From assembly GCA_934216155.1 (NCBI GenBank), contig CAKQBK010000018.1, positions 1 to 35,618 on the forward strand: DNA of 35,618 nt. The letters are read 5' to 3'. This document shows positions 25,076 to 33,623 of the stretch, piece by piece. This stretch comes from an uncultured Dialister sp. (GTDB lineage: Bacteria > Bacillota > Negativicutes > Veillonellales > Dialisteraceae). The notes below the pieces were generated by a model. The model searched no databases, had not been told where the DNA came from, and saw nothing but the letters and a program-made list of their open reading frames with translations. How positions within the stretch are numbered: the first letter of the stretch is position 1; each line of letters opens with the position of its first letter. Made by a program: the position numbers and the translations under genes.

Positions 25076-25325
25076 AAGGTTCTGTGAGAGCGGGTTCTGT
25101 TTGAACCAGTTCCCTCTGCAAGTCAATGATATGAAACCGCTATCGTAAGGTTCTGTTAGAGTCAGTTCCGTTTGTGAATCATTGGTGTGAAACCGCTATC
25201 ATAAGGTTCTGTAGGAATCAGTTCCACTTGTAAATCATCGGTATGAAACTGCTATCATAAGGTTCTGTGGGAATCGGTTCCCTTTGTAAATCAATGGTAT
25301 GAAACCGCTATCATAGGGTTCTTAA
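25076..25325. repeat. 56-bp tandem repeat, about 4 units, in the efflux operon leader
   Basis: Units starting AAGGTTCTGT lie at 25076, 25147, 25203 and 25259, with a partial start at 25315. Three are 56 bp (8 x 7); the first carries 15 extra bp. Each ends in GAAACCGCTATCAT or a close variant. In the minus-strand transcript every unit contains a short stem of the type GGGAA-nnnn-TTCCC. Confidence 0.88.
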
Positions 25326-25347
25326 TTACCAGTCACCAGTCATCTCT

Positions 25348-25376
25348 ATTATACCTTTTTCCTGACACTATGACGA
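25348..25376 (-). promoter_or_regulatory. probable promoter of the RND efflux operon
   Basis: Perfect TATAAT on the minus strand (25348-25353) with a weak -35 (TCGTCA, 17 bp upstream). Transcription would run through heptamers and the whole 56-bp tandem array before reaching the adaptor gene, giving a leader of about 290 nt. Confidence 0.45.
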
Positions 25377-25499
25377 ACTATTCTTCCGATTATATAAAAA
25401 ATTAACACTAGGTTTAGTATAGCTAATAAGTCATTCATCCACTCGCTATGTATTTAATAACTATAACAAAATGTATGTACTTGGATGCGTAGAAATAGT

Positions 25500-25680
25500 T
25501 GTGAGGGGTTTAAGGTTTTCCTTCCTGATTCATCTTGCACAACCAACCGTTTTAAAAGTGGCATTGATTTAAGATTTATCCACAGGATGCTCCCTAAACC
25601 TAAAACCAATGCCACTTACTTCACTCGTTATTGGTCAACTATGAACTCGGAAAATAAACCTTAACCCCATAATGCGACGA
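25500..25680. repeat. TTTAAGG-family element, second copy
   Basis: GGGTTTAAGGTTTTCC (25508) is opposed by CCCTAAACCTAAAACC, and TGAACTCGGAAAATAAACC (about 25639) matches the element at 6033-6140. The remaining bases of 25380-25776 are AT-rich without a gene, apart from the tRNA promoter. Confidence 0.55.
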
Positions 25681-25727
25681 AATTTGCAATATCTCCATAT
25701 TTTATATATAAATACAACAAAAAGTAC

Positions 25728-25756
25728 TTGCAATTTTCAGTGAAATAGTGCATAAT
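25728..25756 (+). promoter_or_regulatory. promoter of tRNA-Val
   Basis: TTGCAA (25728-25733), 17-bp spacer, CATAAT (25751-25756), about 20 bp before the tRNA. Confidence 0.65.
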
Positions 25757-25776
25757 AATACTCGTCAGTTACATAT

Positions 25777-25852
25777 GGGCGATTAGCTCAGCTGGGAGAG
25801 CGTCTGCCTTACAAGCAGAATGTCAGCAGTTCGATCCTGTTATCGCCCACCA
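25777..25852 (+). tRNA. tRNA-Val (anticodon TAC)
   Basis: 76 nt. Acceptor GGGCGAT/ATCGCCC, D-arm AGCTCAGCTGGGAGAGC, anticodon stem TCTGC/GCAGA with loop CTTACAA (anticodon TAC), TTCGATC T-loop, discriminator A and encoded CCA. Confidence 0.97.
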
Positions 25853-25859
25853 TAAACTG

Positions 25860-25906
25860 AAAGAAGCAATTAGCGATTTTACCGCTGGTTGCTTCTTTTA
25901 TTTTTA
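25860..25906 (+). terminator. terminator of tRNA-Val
   Basis: AAAGAAGCAA / TTGCTTCTTT stem enclosing a second small hairpin (AGCGATTTTACCGCT), followed by TTATTTTT. Confidence 0.85.
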
Positions 25907-26038
25907 CCATTTTCCTCATTTATTATTTAGTGAATGCTCGATAATTCATACGCCCGATATTTACTGAATATATGCAGTGAAATATTGTCATGGAGGTGCA
26001 TAGGAATACGGGCTATTGTGCAGATTTCTGTGCACTTA

Positions 26039-26226
26039 CTGTTGTTGGTTGTTAGTTGTCGGTTGTTTGGCCCCAACAACAAACAACTAACAACCAACAA
26101 CAACTACTAAGTCCTATCATTGTGTACCAAAAAGGATTAGCAGATAAGGATTTAGAAAAACTTCTTCTAATCCCTAGCTACCAATCCCTAATCCCCAGTC
26201 ACTAGTCCACTAGTCACCAGTCACTA
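26039..26226. repeat. GTTGTTA-family heptamer hairpin plus TAATCCC / CTGGTGA arrays
   Basis: GTTGTTG GTTGTTA GTTGTCG GTTGTTT (26042-26069) is almost perfectly opposed by CAACAAA CAACTAA CAACCAA CAACAAC (26078-26106), with a short GG/CCCC turn. Then GGATTAG (26133) is opposed by CTAATCCCTAGC at 26168, running into CCAGTCACTAG heptamers that stop 2 bp before the ABC-F stop codon. Confidence 0.92.
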
Positions 26227-26227
26227 A

Positions 26228-28111
26228 TTATTGTTTTTCCGCCAATTCATCCCATTTTTCATAGAGGGTATCCAGTTTCTGTTTGGCTTCTTCGTACTCT
26301 GCTGCCAGTTCTGCATAGTTATCTGGATTCATGCTCATCTGGGCGGTGTACATTTTCAAAGTGGCTTCCAGTCGTCCGATTTCCATCTCTACATGTTTCA
26401 ATTTATCGATGTCTGCCTGAGAGACTTCCTGTTTCGGCTGATGGGTCCGTTCTACCACGATAGGGGCTTTTTCTACCTTCTTATCTTCCGCGGTTTCCCC
26501 TTGGCGGTCTTTTTCAAAGGCTTCCAAGTCCTGTTTCTTTTCTTTGTAGTAGCTATAATTGCCCAGGTATTCCGTCAGTTTCCCCTGATCCATTTCTACG
26601 ATGCGGGTGGTCACTTTGTCCAGGAAATAGCGGTCATGGGATACCACCAGACAGGTGCCGCCGAAGGCTTCGATGGCACTTTCCATGATTTCTCTGGTCG
26701 GAATATCCAGATGGTTGGTCGGTTCATCCAATATCAAGAAATTGGGTCGTTCCAGGAAAAGGCAGAGCAAAGAGAGTCGGGCCTTTTCGCCGCCGGAAAG
26801 CATGGCTACCTGTTTGAATACATCATCGCCACGGAAGAGGAACATGCCTAGAATATTTCTGGCCTCTTTTTCCCCGAAGTTAAATGTATCTCGCACTTCA
26901 TCGAGAACAGACAATTCTGGATGGAGTCGTTCCTGTTCCTGGGAGTAATATCCCATTTTTACGTTATTTCCTAGCTGAATGATACCGGTAACCGGTTTCT
27001 TATCGCCTGTAATCAATTTCAGCAACGTGGTTTTTCCTGCCCCATTGGGACCAATGAGCCCCACCACTTCGCCTTTTTTGATATGCAAATTTAAATCTTT
27101 GAAAATGATATGTCCCGGATAGGACGCTTCAGCCCGCAAAATATCCAGCACTTTTTCGGCACATTCCTGGGGCGGATCGAAGTGGAAGCGAAGTGTAGCC
27201 TGGTGTACTGGCTTTTCCAAACGTTCCAACCGGTTGAGCTGAGACTGACGACCTCTGGCCTGTTTGGCTTTGATGCCTGCTTTGTAACGGCGGATGTATT
27301 CTTCTGTTTCTTTGATATGTTCCTGCTGTTTTTCGTAGGCCTTTTCGTAAGCTTTATCCTGGTTCGTTTTGGTCTCTAAGTGGCGAGTGTACCCACCGCG
27401 GAAGCTGCGAATATGATGATTTTCCAAATCAATGATGCCAGTGGCTGCAGCGTCTAGGAAATAGCGGTCATGAGAAATCATCAAAATGCCGCCCTTGTAG
27501 GAGCGAAGATAATCTTCTAACCATTCCAGCATGCCCATGTCCAAATGGTTGGTCGGTTCATCAAGCAATAGAAAATCTGGGTGCCGCACAAAAGCAGCGG
27601 CCAAATTGATACGAACCTTCTGCCCACCAGAGAAAGAATGAATATCCCGGTCCCAATCTTCTTTAGAAAATCCCAAACCGGTCAAAATTTTTCTAGTGGT
27701 CGATTCGTAGTCATAGCCACCTAAAAATTCAAATCGTTCTTCAGTGCGGCCATATTGTTCCACCAGTTTTTCATCGTCTTTATTTTCCTGAAGCGCTTTG
27801 GTCAGTTCTTCCATTTTATTTTTATAATATAAAACGTCTTTCCAAGCTTCTTCCATTTCTTCCCGAATGGTGTGACTGGTGTAATTGAAATCCTGTCTGA
27901 GATAACCGATGATGGCCCCATTATCGGCTTTCACAGACCCTTTATCATATTCTTCGGCCCCCATGATGCACTTCAAAAGGGTGGTCTTTCCTGCCCCATT
28001 GGCCCCCACCAATCCAATGCGATCTCCACTTCGCACATCAAAGGACACATTTTCAAATACCGTCTTAATCCCGAAAGATTTCGACAGTCCATTAATTCGT
28101 AAAACTGACAT
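26228..28111 (-). CDS. ABC-F family ATPase (Uup/YdiF-like)
   Basis: Soluble protein with two ATPase domains and no membrane segment, of the ABC-F class that acts on ribosomes (translation or antibiotic protection). Domain 1 has Walker A GANGAGKT (36-43), signature FSGGQK and Walker B LLLDEPTNHLD. A charged linker (about 240-310) follows. Domain 2 has GPNGAGKT, LSGGEKAR and LILDEPTNHLD. Residues from about 555 on form a charged coiled-coil tail like that of Uup (IDKLKHVEMEIGRLEATLK). 627 residues is normal. TGGAG precedes the ATG. Housekeeping subtype rather than drug resistance is likely but not certain. Confidence 0.93.
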   Translation of the reverse strand: MSVLRINGLSKSFGIKTVFENVSFDVRSGDRIGLVGANGAGKTTLLKCIMGAEEYDKGSVKADNGAIIGYLRQDFNYTSHTIREEMEEAWKDVLYYKNKMEELTKALQENKDDEKLVEQYGRTEERFEFLGGYDYESTTRKILTGLGFSKEDWDRDIHSFSGGQKVRINLAAAFVRHPDFLLLDEPTNHLDMGMLEWLEDYLRSYKGGILMISHDRYFLDAAATGIIDLENHHIRSFRGGYTRHLETKTNQDKAYEKAYEKQQEHIKETEEYIRRYKAGIKAKQARGRQSQLNRLERLEKPVHQATLRFHFDPPQECAEKVLDILRAEASYPGHIIFKDLNLHIKKGEVVGLIGPNGAGKTTLLKLITGDKKPVTGIIQLGNNVKMGYYSQEQERLHPELSVLDEVRDTFNFGEKEARNILGMFLFRGDDVFKQVAMLSGGEKARLSLLCLFLERPNFLILDEPTNHLDIPTREIMESAIEAFGGTCLVVSHDRYFLDKVTTRIVEMDQGKLTEYLGNYSYYKEKKQDLEAFEKDRQGETAEDKKVEKAPIVVERTHQPKQEVSQADIDKLKHVEMEIGRLEATLKMYTAQMSMNPDNYAELAAEYEEAKQKLDTLYEKWDELAEKQ

Positions 28112-28162
28112 AGTTTTTCTCCATTACCTATTGATTCTTTTATTTTTCATACCGCTTACATT

Positions 28163-28245
28163 TACAGGTTTCTCAAGGTTCTCAAGTAGCTCAGGGTTCT
28201 CAGGTTTCTCAGGTTCCTCAATGTGCCAAGAAACGCAAGCAAATC
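28163..28245. repeat. nonamers of rep-B type
   Basis: GGTTTCTCAAGGTTCTCAAG, then TAGCTCAGGGTTCTCAGG and TTTCTCAGGTTCC, ending in TCAATGTGCC. This is the left-arm type only. Confidence 0.7.
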
Positions 28246-28316
28246 ATTACATTCGAAAGATTCTGTATCTGCATATGAATGAAAATTTTCAATAAAAAGA
28301 AATTGAACTATCGATT

Positions 28317-28490
28317 GTTGTTGGTTGTTAGTTATTTGAAGCCAAACAACTAACACCCCTAAATACGCCGAAGCTTACTAGATAACGCATATTTCTATGC
28401 ATTTTAATATCAAATTTGCGGCGTTTCTAAAATTTTGCTGCGCCGCCACCTTCATTACGCACTACGCACTACGCACTTCGCATTACGCAC
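28317..28490. repeat. GTTGTTA heptamers, rep-D end and GCACTAC heptamers
   Basis: GTTGTTG GTTGTTA GTTATTT is opposed by CCAAACAACTAACAC. A decayed rep-D follows, with ACGCCG at about 28371, then GCGGCG at about 28418 and GCGCCGCCACC at about 28441. It leads into CATTACG CACTACG CACTACG CACTTCG CATTACG CACTTA, which touches the secretin stop codon. Confidence 0.85.
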
Positions 28491-29912
28491 TTATTTCAAT
28501 ATTTCCGCCCGAATAACAATCACAATTTCAGATTCTTCTTGGGTGCGATTCTTGCTTTGAAATAGTTTTCCTAAGATAGGAATATCTCCTAGAATCGGTA
28601 CTTTGCGGAAGGTTTTGCTTTCTTCTTTATCAATAAGGCCCCCAATGGTCAGCATGTCTCCAGAACGGAGGCGTACCATGGTATTGGCGGACCGGGTGAT
28701 GATGCGGTAGGCTTTCATTTCCGGTACCAGGTACGGGGTGGATACTTCTGCATTTACATCGGCAGTGATGTCTTCGTTCTCACTGATGATGGGCGTATAG
28801 GTCAATTTAATGCCCGCATCTTTATATTCCGTAGCGGTGGTTTTGACTCCATTTTCCAAATGCTCCACAATGACAGGAATTTTACTGCCTATCAGAATTT
28901 CCGCTTTTCTGCCATTCATGGTAACCACGTGCGGCTTGGCCAATACTTTAGCTTTTCCCTGGGTCACCATGGCATTCAGTTTCGACTGAAAGAAAAACGT
29001 ATAGGGATGCCCCGCAATGGATTTCCCATAAGAAATACCCGCATATCCCTCAGGCACTTTCACAGACCATCCATTGTGATACACATTTCGCACTTTCGGA
29101 TTGCCATCATCATCGTACTTGATATTTCCAGCATCATCGATCACATAGCGTTGTTCGCTCCAACTGTCCCGCTGGTAATCCGCACTGCCGGTGAGACTTT
29201 TGAAATCCCAATCAATGCCCAATTCTTTGGAATAGGACTTATTGACAGCAATGACTTCCGCTTCCACTTTGACCTGCTTTTCTGGTCGGTCCAATAGTTT
29301 CATCAATGCATCGGCCTGCATCAATTCCTGGGGCGTGCCTTTGACAATCACCGTATTGGCGCCGCTCTGGTAAGTCACATGGTTATCCGAAAAGACAGTC
29401 TTAAGTCCTGTGGCTACTTCTTTTGCCACACCATAGGACAGACGGTAGGCTTTGATTGTATTTCCTGCCTGCTTTTCTGCATGGGGACTGAACACAATCC
29501 ATGTATTTCCTTCTTGTCTGGCTACCAGTCCCGCCGAAGCCAAAATGGCAGTGAATGCTTCGTCGGGCATGACATGGTCCAATTGGGCCGTCACTTTTTC
29601 TTTAATATCACCGGAAATCACTACATTCTTTCCTGTCAGTTCTGCCAATCCGCGGAGCACTTCAGCGGCCGGCGCCTGGTTCACATGGAGCTGCAACGTA
29701 TCCGGCACTGCCTCTTCTTTTTCAGAAGAAACAGTCACGACGGCTTCCTGGTTTCCATTTCCTGTCACATCGGCCGCTCCGATGGGGCTATAAAGTAAAA
29801 AAAGACAGCAAAAAGCAGTACCCGCTTTTCGTATCAGCGAGTACTGAGTGTCAACGTGCCAGGAGAACCGGTCAATGTGACGGTCCTTTTTTCTATTCCA
29901 GAAACAGTCCAT
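28491..29912 (-). CDS. secretin, PilQ/GspD-like
   Basis: Outer-membrane ring channel of type IV pilus or type II secretion systems. A hydrophobic signal segment (about 30-46, ending IGAADV) lies behind an unusually long charged N-terminal stretch. Next come an STN/N0-like domain (LQLHVNQAPAAEVLRGLAEL), an N1-type domain (AYRLSYGVAKEVATGLKTVF), and the secretin pore domain from about 205, ending with the signature VPILGDIPILGKLF. It is short (473 residues), with only N0 and one N1-type domain. The ATG at 29912 lies inside the previous gene, a 79-nt overlap, and no good alternative start exists near the signal segment. The cell uses it with the PilP/GspC-like neighbour. Confidence 0.88.
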   Translation of the reverse strand: MDCFWNRKKDRHIDRFSWHVDTQYSLIRKAGTAFCCLFLLYSPIGAADVTGNGNQEAVVTVSSEKEEAVPDTLQLHVNQAPAAEVLRGLAELTGKNVVISGDIKEKVTAQLDHVMPDEAFTAILASAGLVARQEGNTWIVFSPHAEKQAGNTIKAYRLSYGVAKEVATGLKTVFSDNHVTYQSGANTVIVKGTPQELMQADALMKLLDRPEKQVKVEAEVIAVNKSYSKELGIDWDFKSLTGSADYQRDSWSEQRYVIDDAGNIKYDDDGNPKVRNVYHNGWSVKVPEGYAGISYGKSIAGHPYTFFFQSKLNAMVTQGKAKVLAKPHVVTMNGRKAEILIGSKIPVIVEHLENGVKTTATEYKDAGIKLTYTPIISENEDITADVNAEVSTPYLVPEMKAYRIITRSANTMVRLRSGDMLTIGGLIDKEESKTFRKVPILGDIPILGKLFQSKNRTQEESEIVIVIRAEILK

Positions 29913-30385
29913 AGGCCTACCTGCTCTCCTTCACCTACTGTATAACTTTCTCCATTCCATTCAATGACAGCTCGTTTTCTATTTCCAAAAGCCATAATGC
30001 CCTGCAGCTTAGGATACATGGCAGTTTCTTTTTTCTTCACCGGTTCCTGTGACGAACTGGCTCGAGCAGCCTTTTTAGTCGGTTTCTTAGAAGCAGAAAC
30101 TTGGACCTCTTTCTCCGCTTTTGCTTCCTTGGCAATGGCATCCCCATGAAACGGATCCTTGATGGGCTTGCTTCTCACATGCAAGCTGGCATCATACCGT
30201 TTCACCGCTTTCATGGCCTCTGGCTCTTCTTCTGAAGATTCTGATACGGTAACGGTCTTTTTCTTTATTTCCTTCTTCTCCGGCAATAATTTTGAAGCCG
30301 TCCCTTCACCCCAAAGTCCCCAAAGACTCAAGAGAATGACTCCTATGGCAATCCCCAGCCATATCCAGCGTTTTCGTCCTGCCAT
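29834..30385 (-). CDS. PilP/GspC-like inner-membrane protein
   Basis: A 183-residue protein with a single N-terminal membrane helix (WIWLGIAIGVILLSLWGLW), a long Lys/Glu/Ser-rich linker (about 35-125) and a C-terminal beta-domain (YPKLQGIMAFGNRKRAVIEW, then GESYTVGEGEQVGLWTVSGI). That layout matches the homology region of GspC or PilP, which contacts the N0 domain of the secretin. I start at the ATG at 30385 because AGAGGA lies 7 nt upstream; an in-frame ATG at 30433 has no ribosome site. It overlaps the secretin gene. No PilM, PilN or PilO gene is found next to it. Confidence 0.72.
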   Translation of the reverse strand: MAGRKRWIWLGIAIGVILLSLWGLWGEGTASKLLPEKKEIKKKTVTVSESSEEEPEAMKAVKRYDASLHVRSKPIKDPFHGDAIAKEAKAEKEVQVSASKKPTKKAARASSSQEPVKKKETAMYPKLQGIMAFGNRKRAVIEWNGESYTVGEGEQVGLWTVSGIEKRTVTLTGSPGTLTLSTR

Positions 30386-30455
30386 AGCCGTATCCTCTAT
30401 GTATGGTTTCCCCATGCACTGCTGGTGCATCATAAAATGAAAATGACAGTTATAA

Positions 30456-30517
30456 AGTGACTCGTGACTAGTGACTGGTAACTGGAGATTTCCTAGTCAC
30501 CAGTCTACCAGTCACCG
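30456..30517. repeat. inverted CTGGTGA-family heptamers
   Basis: GTGACTC GTGACTA GTGACTG GTAACTG is opposed by CTAGTCA CCAGTCT ACCAGTCACC. It lies in the 170-bp gap between the LptD-like gene and the PilP/GspC-like gene. Confidence 0.88.
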
Positions 30518-30554
30518 ATACACAACCATAGAAGCATCATAAAAAGCAATATTC

Positions 30555-32177
30555 TTAGAACCTAAAATCTTTCGGCATTAACATAAACTGGCTTTCTTTT
30601 TCAATGTCATCATAACGAATCCATGCATAAAAAGAATGCAAATCACGATAATAGGTCCAGTAGCGATGCTGCAGTCTACCATTGACGGTATCCACCGTCC
30701 ACGCCAAACTGAAAGCATCCATAGATGTCGCCTGTAGGCGCACCCCTGCACTGACAGGTTTTTCGCTACTGTAACTATCATACCGATACGGGGTATATCC
30801 TTTGATGTCTCGATCGGTATAAGAAATCCAGCTAGAAAAGATCCGATAATGACCAGATAAACTCAAGCCATAGTAACCATTTCTACGGATATTATCTCTA
30901 GCACCATAGTAATCCTTTGCATAGCCAGCACGCCAACCAAAGTTCAAGAACTTTCCAAGCTTCCAAGGATTACCAGAAATATAAGTATCAAATCCCTTAT
31001 AATTTCCTTCTACATCCTTACCTCTACTACGGTTCTCCTGCCAATATCCAATTTCTCCATTGACTCCTACATAAAAGCGAGAGCCAAAGAGATAGAAATG
31101 ATTGGAATTGAATTCCAAAGATGGACGTTTCTTTACCCAAATACCGCCATCATCATTGGTGGTACTTTCTTCTTCTGCATAATGAAAATTCAAACTTCCT
31201 ACGGGCGTGGTATAGCGAAGGCCAATATCGGGCTTATATCCTGCTTTGGTATACCAGCGATTTTCCGCATAGGCAGTCAAATTCATATCATCGTCCAGCG
31301 GAACATCAATTCTATTATGGAGCCCAAAGCCATTATCACTATCAAATACGGGTCGTGGAATCAAAGTCCACGGACTAATACCATTATTCTTCTTCAAAGA
31401 TCCCTTATAGGTAGAAAGCGTAAGCAGCGTAGTATTCTTCGCCATAAGTTTCACATTATGGGCCACATAATGATCATTGGGATAGATATCGATAGATTCT
31501 GCTTCAATGCGATAGTCAGGTATTTTAGCTACGGCATGACGGGTCGTAAAATATCCATCCTGCACAACCAGATGATTATTATTGCGGTCATACACACCGC
31601 TAGCCCCCTGGAAGTAATAGGTATTTTCTTCCCAACCAGACAAATTTTCAAACTTGCCCATCGCCTTGGCAGCATCATACTCCGCCCGATCCGCCTTGAG
31701 CCGAGTGGTGGGATTGTTCCATTTCACTTCTCCAGGAATGACATATTTCTGAGAAATGGTATTGCCATACACATACTGGGTTTGGTAACTATCCATCATA
31801 TGATGAATGTCCACATTTCCCATGGCATCTACATCTCCGGTGGTATCATTGTAACGCATTTTATCTGCATGCATCACCATCGGATTTTCTTTGGAAATAC
31901 TGGTATCCTGTTTTTCTTTACCTTTTTTAGACTTTGCCTTTTTGTTGTCTTGCTGCCCTGTCTTTTCTCCGTATGAGGGAGCCAGTACACCATCATCTCC
32001 CACCAACACCATTTTGGTACTGTTTTCATCAATGGCCGGAACTTCAATTTCTTCCCGCATCTTTGAGACTGGTTTCGTATCGTCTGGTTCAGAAAGAGAA
32101 GCTGCCTGTACACTTCCTGCCCAACTCGTTACCAGAATGGCGCAAAGCAAAGCCTTTTTCCATTGCGTTTTACTCAT
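30555..32177 (-). CDS. lptD: LptD/OstA-like outer-membrane protein
   Basis: Likely LPS-assembly barrel of the outer membrane. It has a signal peptide (1-25, cleavage near SVQAAS), a low-complexity Lys-rich linker (about 78-95), an OstA/LptA-type beta-jellyroll (about 96-235: VMHADKMRYNDTTGDVDAMG start), and a C-terminal beta-barrel of alternating Tyr/Trp-rich strands ending in Phe (DFRF), the usual barrel-assembly signal. At 540 residues it is well below the roughly 780 of E. coli LptD. The ribosome site is weak. The upstream gene ends 9 bp away, so they form an operon. A non-LPS barrel with an OstA domain is the alternative. Confidence 0.8.
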   Translation of the reverse strand: MSKTQWKKALLCAILVTSWAGSVQAASLSEPDDTKPVSKMREEIEVPAIDENSTKMVLVGDDGVLAPSYGEKTGQQDNKKAKSKKGKEKQDTSISKENPMVMHADKMRYNDTTGDVDAMGNVDIHHMMDSYQTQYVYGNTISQKYVIPGEVKWNNPTTRLKADRAEYDAAKAMGKFENLSGWEENTYYFQGASGVYDRNNNHLVVQDGYFTTRHAVAKIPDYRIEAESIDIYPNDHYVAHNVKLMAKNTTLLTLSTYKGSLKKNNGISPWTLIPRPVFDSDNGFGLHNRIDVPLDDDMNLTAYAENRWYTKAGYKPDIGLRYTTPVGSLNFHYAEEESTTNDDGGIWVKKRPSLEFNSNHFYLFGSRFYVGVNGEIGYWQENRSRGKDVEGNYKGFDTYISGNPWKLGKFLNFGWRAGYAKDYYGARDNIRRNGYYGLSLSGHYRIFSSWISYTDRDIKGYTPYRYDSYSSEKPVSAGVRLQATSMDAFSLAWTVDTVNGRLQHRYWTYYRDLHSFYAWIRYDDIEKESQFMLMPKDFRF

Positions 32178-32186
32178 ATGTCACTA

Positions 32187-33374
32187 TTATTTCTCACGTT
32201 CACCATCGTCGTTTCTCACGATCACCACAGAAGCCGCTTCCTCTTCATTGGTGGAAGAATTGGTTGCTTCTGTGGTATTGGTATTCTTATCGCGAACCGA
32301 CTCTAATTCTGCTTTTGCATTTTCATCCATAGTGGGTTTGGCAGCGGTCGCTTCTTCCTCTTTAGAAACAGCTGCCACCTGGTTATCTGCTGCTTCTGTT
32401 GTTACCGCAGCCGAACGAACCACTCTCTTTCTAATCACTGCGTTTGGCGCACCTTCCGCCAATACCAACCCTTTGGTGGTGACTGCTTCGGATGTCTGAA
32501 TATACAATTCACTGCCAGCAGGCAAATTCACATCTTTCCCTTTGACGAAAATGCCGCCCACCAGACCAATGGGTCCCAAAGCCAATGCGCCAATGGTAGA
32601 AGCACCTACGGCAGCAGCTTCCATCTTCAATTTTTCTTTCGATTCAGGCCCCAAAACCGTTGGAATGGATTCATCATCCACAGAGAATACCTGGTCAAAG
32701 GAAATATCCAACTGTCCGCTGCGGCCAAAGCTCTTCGGACGGCTCACCTTCGTCACCACACCGCTCCCCTGGGAACCACGGGGCAAGACCAGCACATCAC
32801 CGACCATGACATCTTCCTGTACAGTAAATGTCACCACGTCACCGACCTGGTTGAGCTTGCTGTTCACATCATCGTTCAAAGAAATTTTAAATACCGTATT
32901 GGCCGGCAGCTCTACGGTCTTCATTTCATAATGCTGATCCCCATAGACTGCCTTTTCCAAGTCAGCCATACGGGTATCCAAAGCCCCTTTCTTTTCCTTG
33001 CCGTAGACCTTGGTTTCCAATTCGCCGATACGAGTGGTCAAAGGTTCTGTCTGCACTTCATCGGTCAGGTAATACTCCATAGCATTGGTTCTTGTAGAAA
33101 TAGAAGGTGTGGTGTCATCGTCATTCTTGACCACATCCACATAGAGATTGCTGATACGATTATCCAATCCGCTGGCAGAACTATTTCCTACCCCATAAAT
33201 CACATTGTCTACCTGGTCCACTCGCTGAATCAAAGAACCAGACTGGACACTGCCATAAATGATTTCATCTACCCGGTCAATTTTTTCGGACAAAGTGACC
33301 GCTTCGTCTGCCATAACCGGCATAGACATCAAAAGTGCCACACCAGCTGCAGCTGCCAATAATTTTTTATTCAT
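32187..33374 (-). CDS. secreted protein with repeated RxxxLExxVYG modules
   Basis: Function unknown. A signal peptide (1-22, VMA|DEA) is followed by four copies of a short module, Leu..(K/R)(I/V/M)..(V/L)(D/E)..(I/V)YG, at about 28-41, 48-61, 112-125 and 132-145, with a weaker one at 70-83. These look like short amphipathic or coiled-coil units. A beta-rich globular domain (about 150-295: ELPANTVFKISLNDDVNSKL start, with PRGSQGSGVVTKV) follows, with a glycine-rich hydrophobic stretch at about 260-275. The Ala/Glu/Asn-rich tail is probably disordered. AGAGGT precedes the ATG. Its place just upstream of the LptD-like gene suggests a role in the envelope. Confidence 0.75.
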   Translation of the reverse strand: MNKKLLAAAAGVALLMSMPVMADEAVTLSEKIDRVDEIIYGSVQSGSLIQRVDQVDNVIYGVGNSSASGLDNRISNLYVDVVKNDDDTTPSISTRTNAMEYYLTDEVQTEPLTTRIGELETKVYGKEKKGALDTRMADLEKAVYGDQHYEMKTVELPANTVFKISLNDDVNSKLNQVGDVVTFTVQEDVMVGDVLVLPRGSQGSGVVTKVSRPKSFGRSGQLDISFDQVFSVDDESIPTVLGPESKEKLKMEAAAVGASTIGALALGPIGLVGGIFVKGKDVNLPAGSELYIQTSEAVTTKGLVLAEGAPNAVIRKRVVRSAAVTTEAADNQVAAVSKEEEATAAKPTMDENAKAELESVRDKNTNTTEATNSSTNEEEAASVVIVRNDDGEREK

Positions 33375-33408
33375 ATGGATTACCTCTCATAATTTACTTG
33401 TGTAAATA

Positions 33409-33612
33409 GGGACTAAGGATTAGTAGCTAGGCCCTAGGGAAATACTTTTCAAATTCCTACATTAAAACAAGTCTTTCAAATTTCCAAGTAGTTAAAATAG
33501 GCTGATAATACTACAGTTTAGCAGCACATTCGAGTAACCTTAGCAGCCTGAGAACCTTGAGAAACCTAAGCAACCTAACCCTATAGCGATAAAATTCGCT
33601 TTGTTGCACAAA
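33409..33612. repeat. heptamers and partial rep-B
   Basis: GGACTAAGGATTAGTAGCTAG heptamer remnants, then a rep-B right half: AGGCTGATAATACTACAG dyad, GCAGCACATTCGAG, and complements of the nonamers (GTAACCTTAGCAGCCTGAG, AACCTTGAGAAACC). This fills the gap between the two secreted-protein genes. Confidence 0.65.
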
Positions 33613-33623
33613 AGATTAGCCTA

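Noticed and set aside
25330..25776. Possible gene in the gap before tRNA-Val
   Set aside because: The stretch is AT-rich with a heptamer element and the tRNA promoter. No open frame with a ribosome site is visible on either strand.
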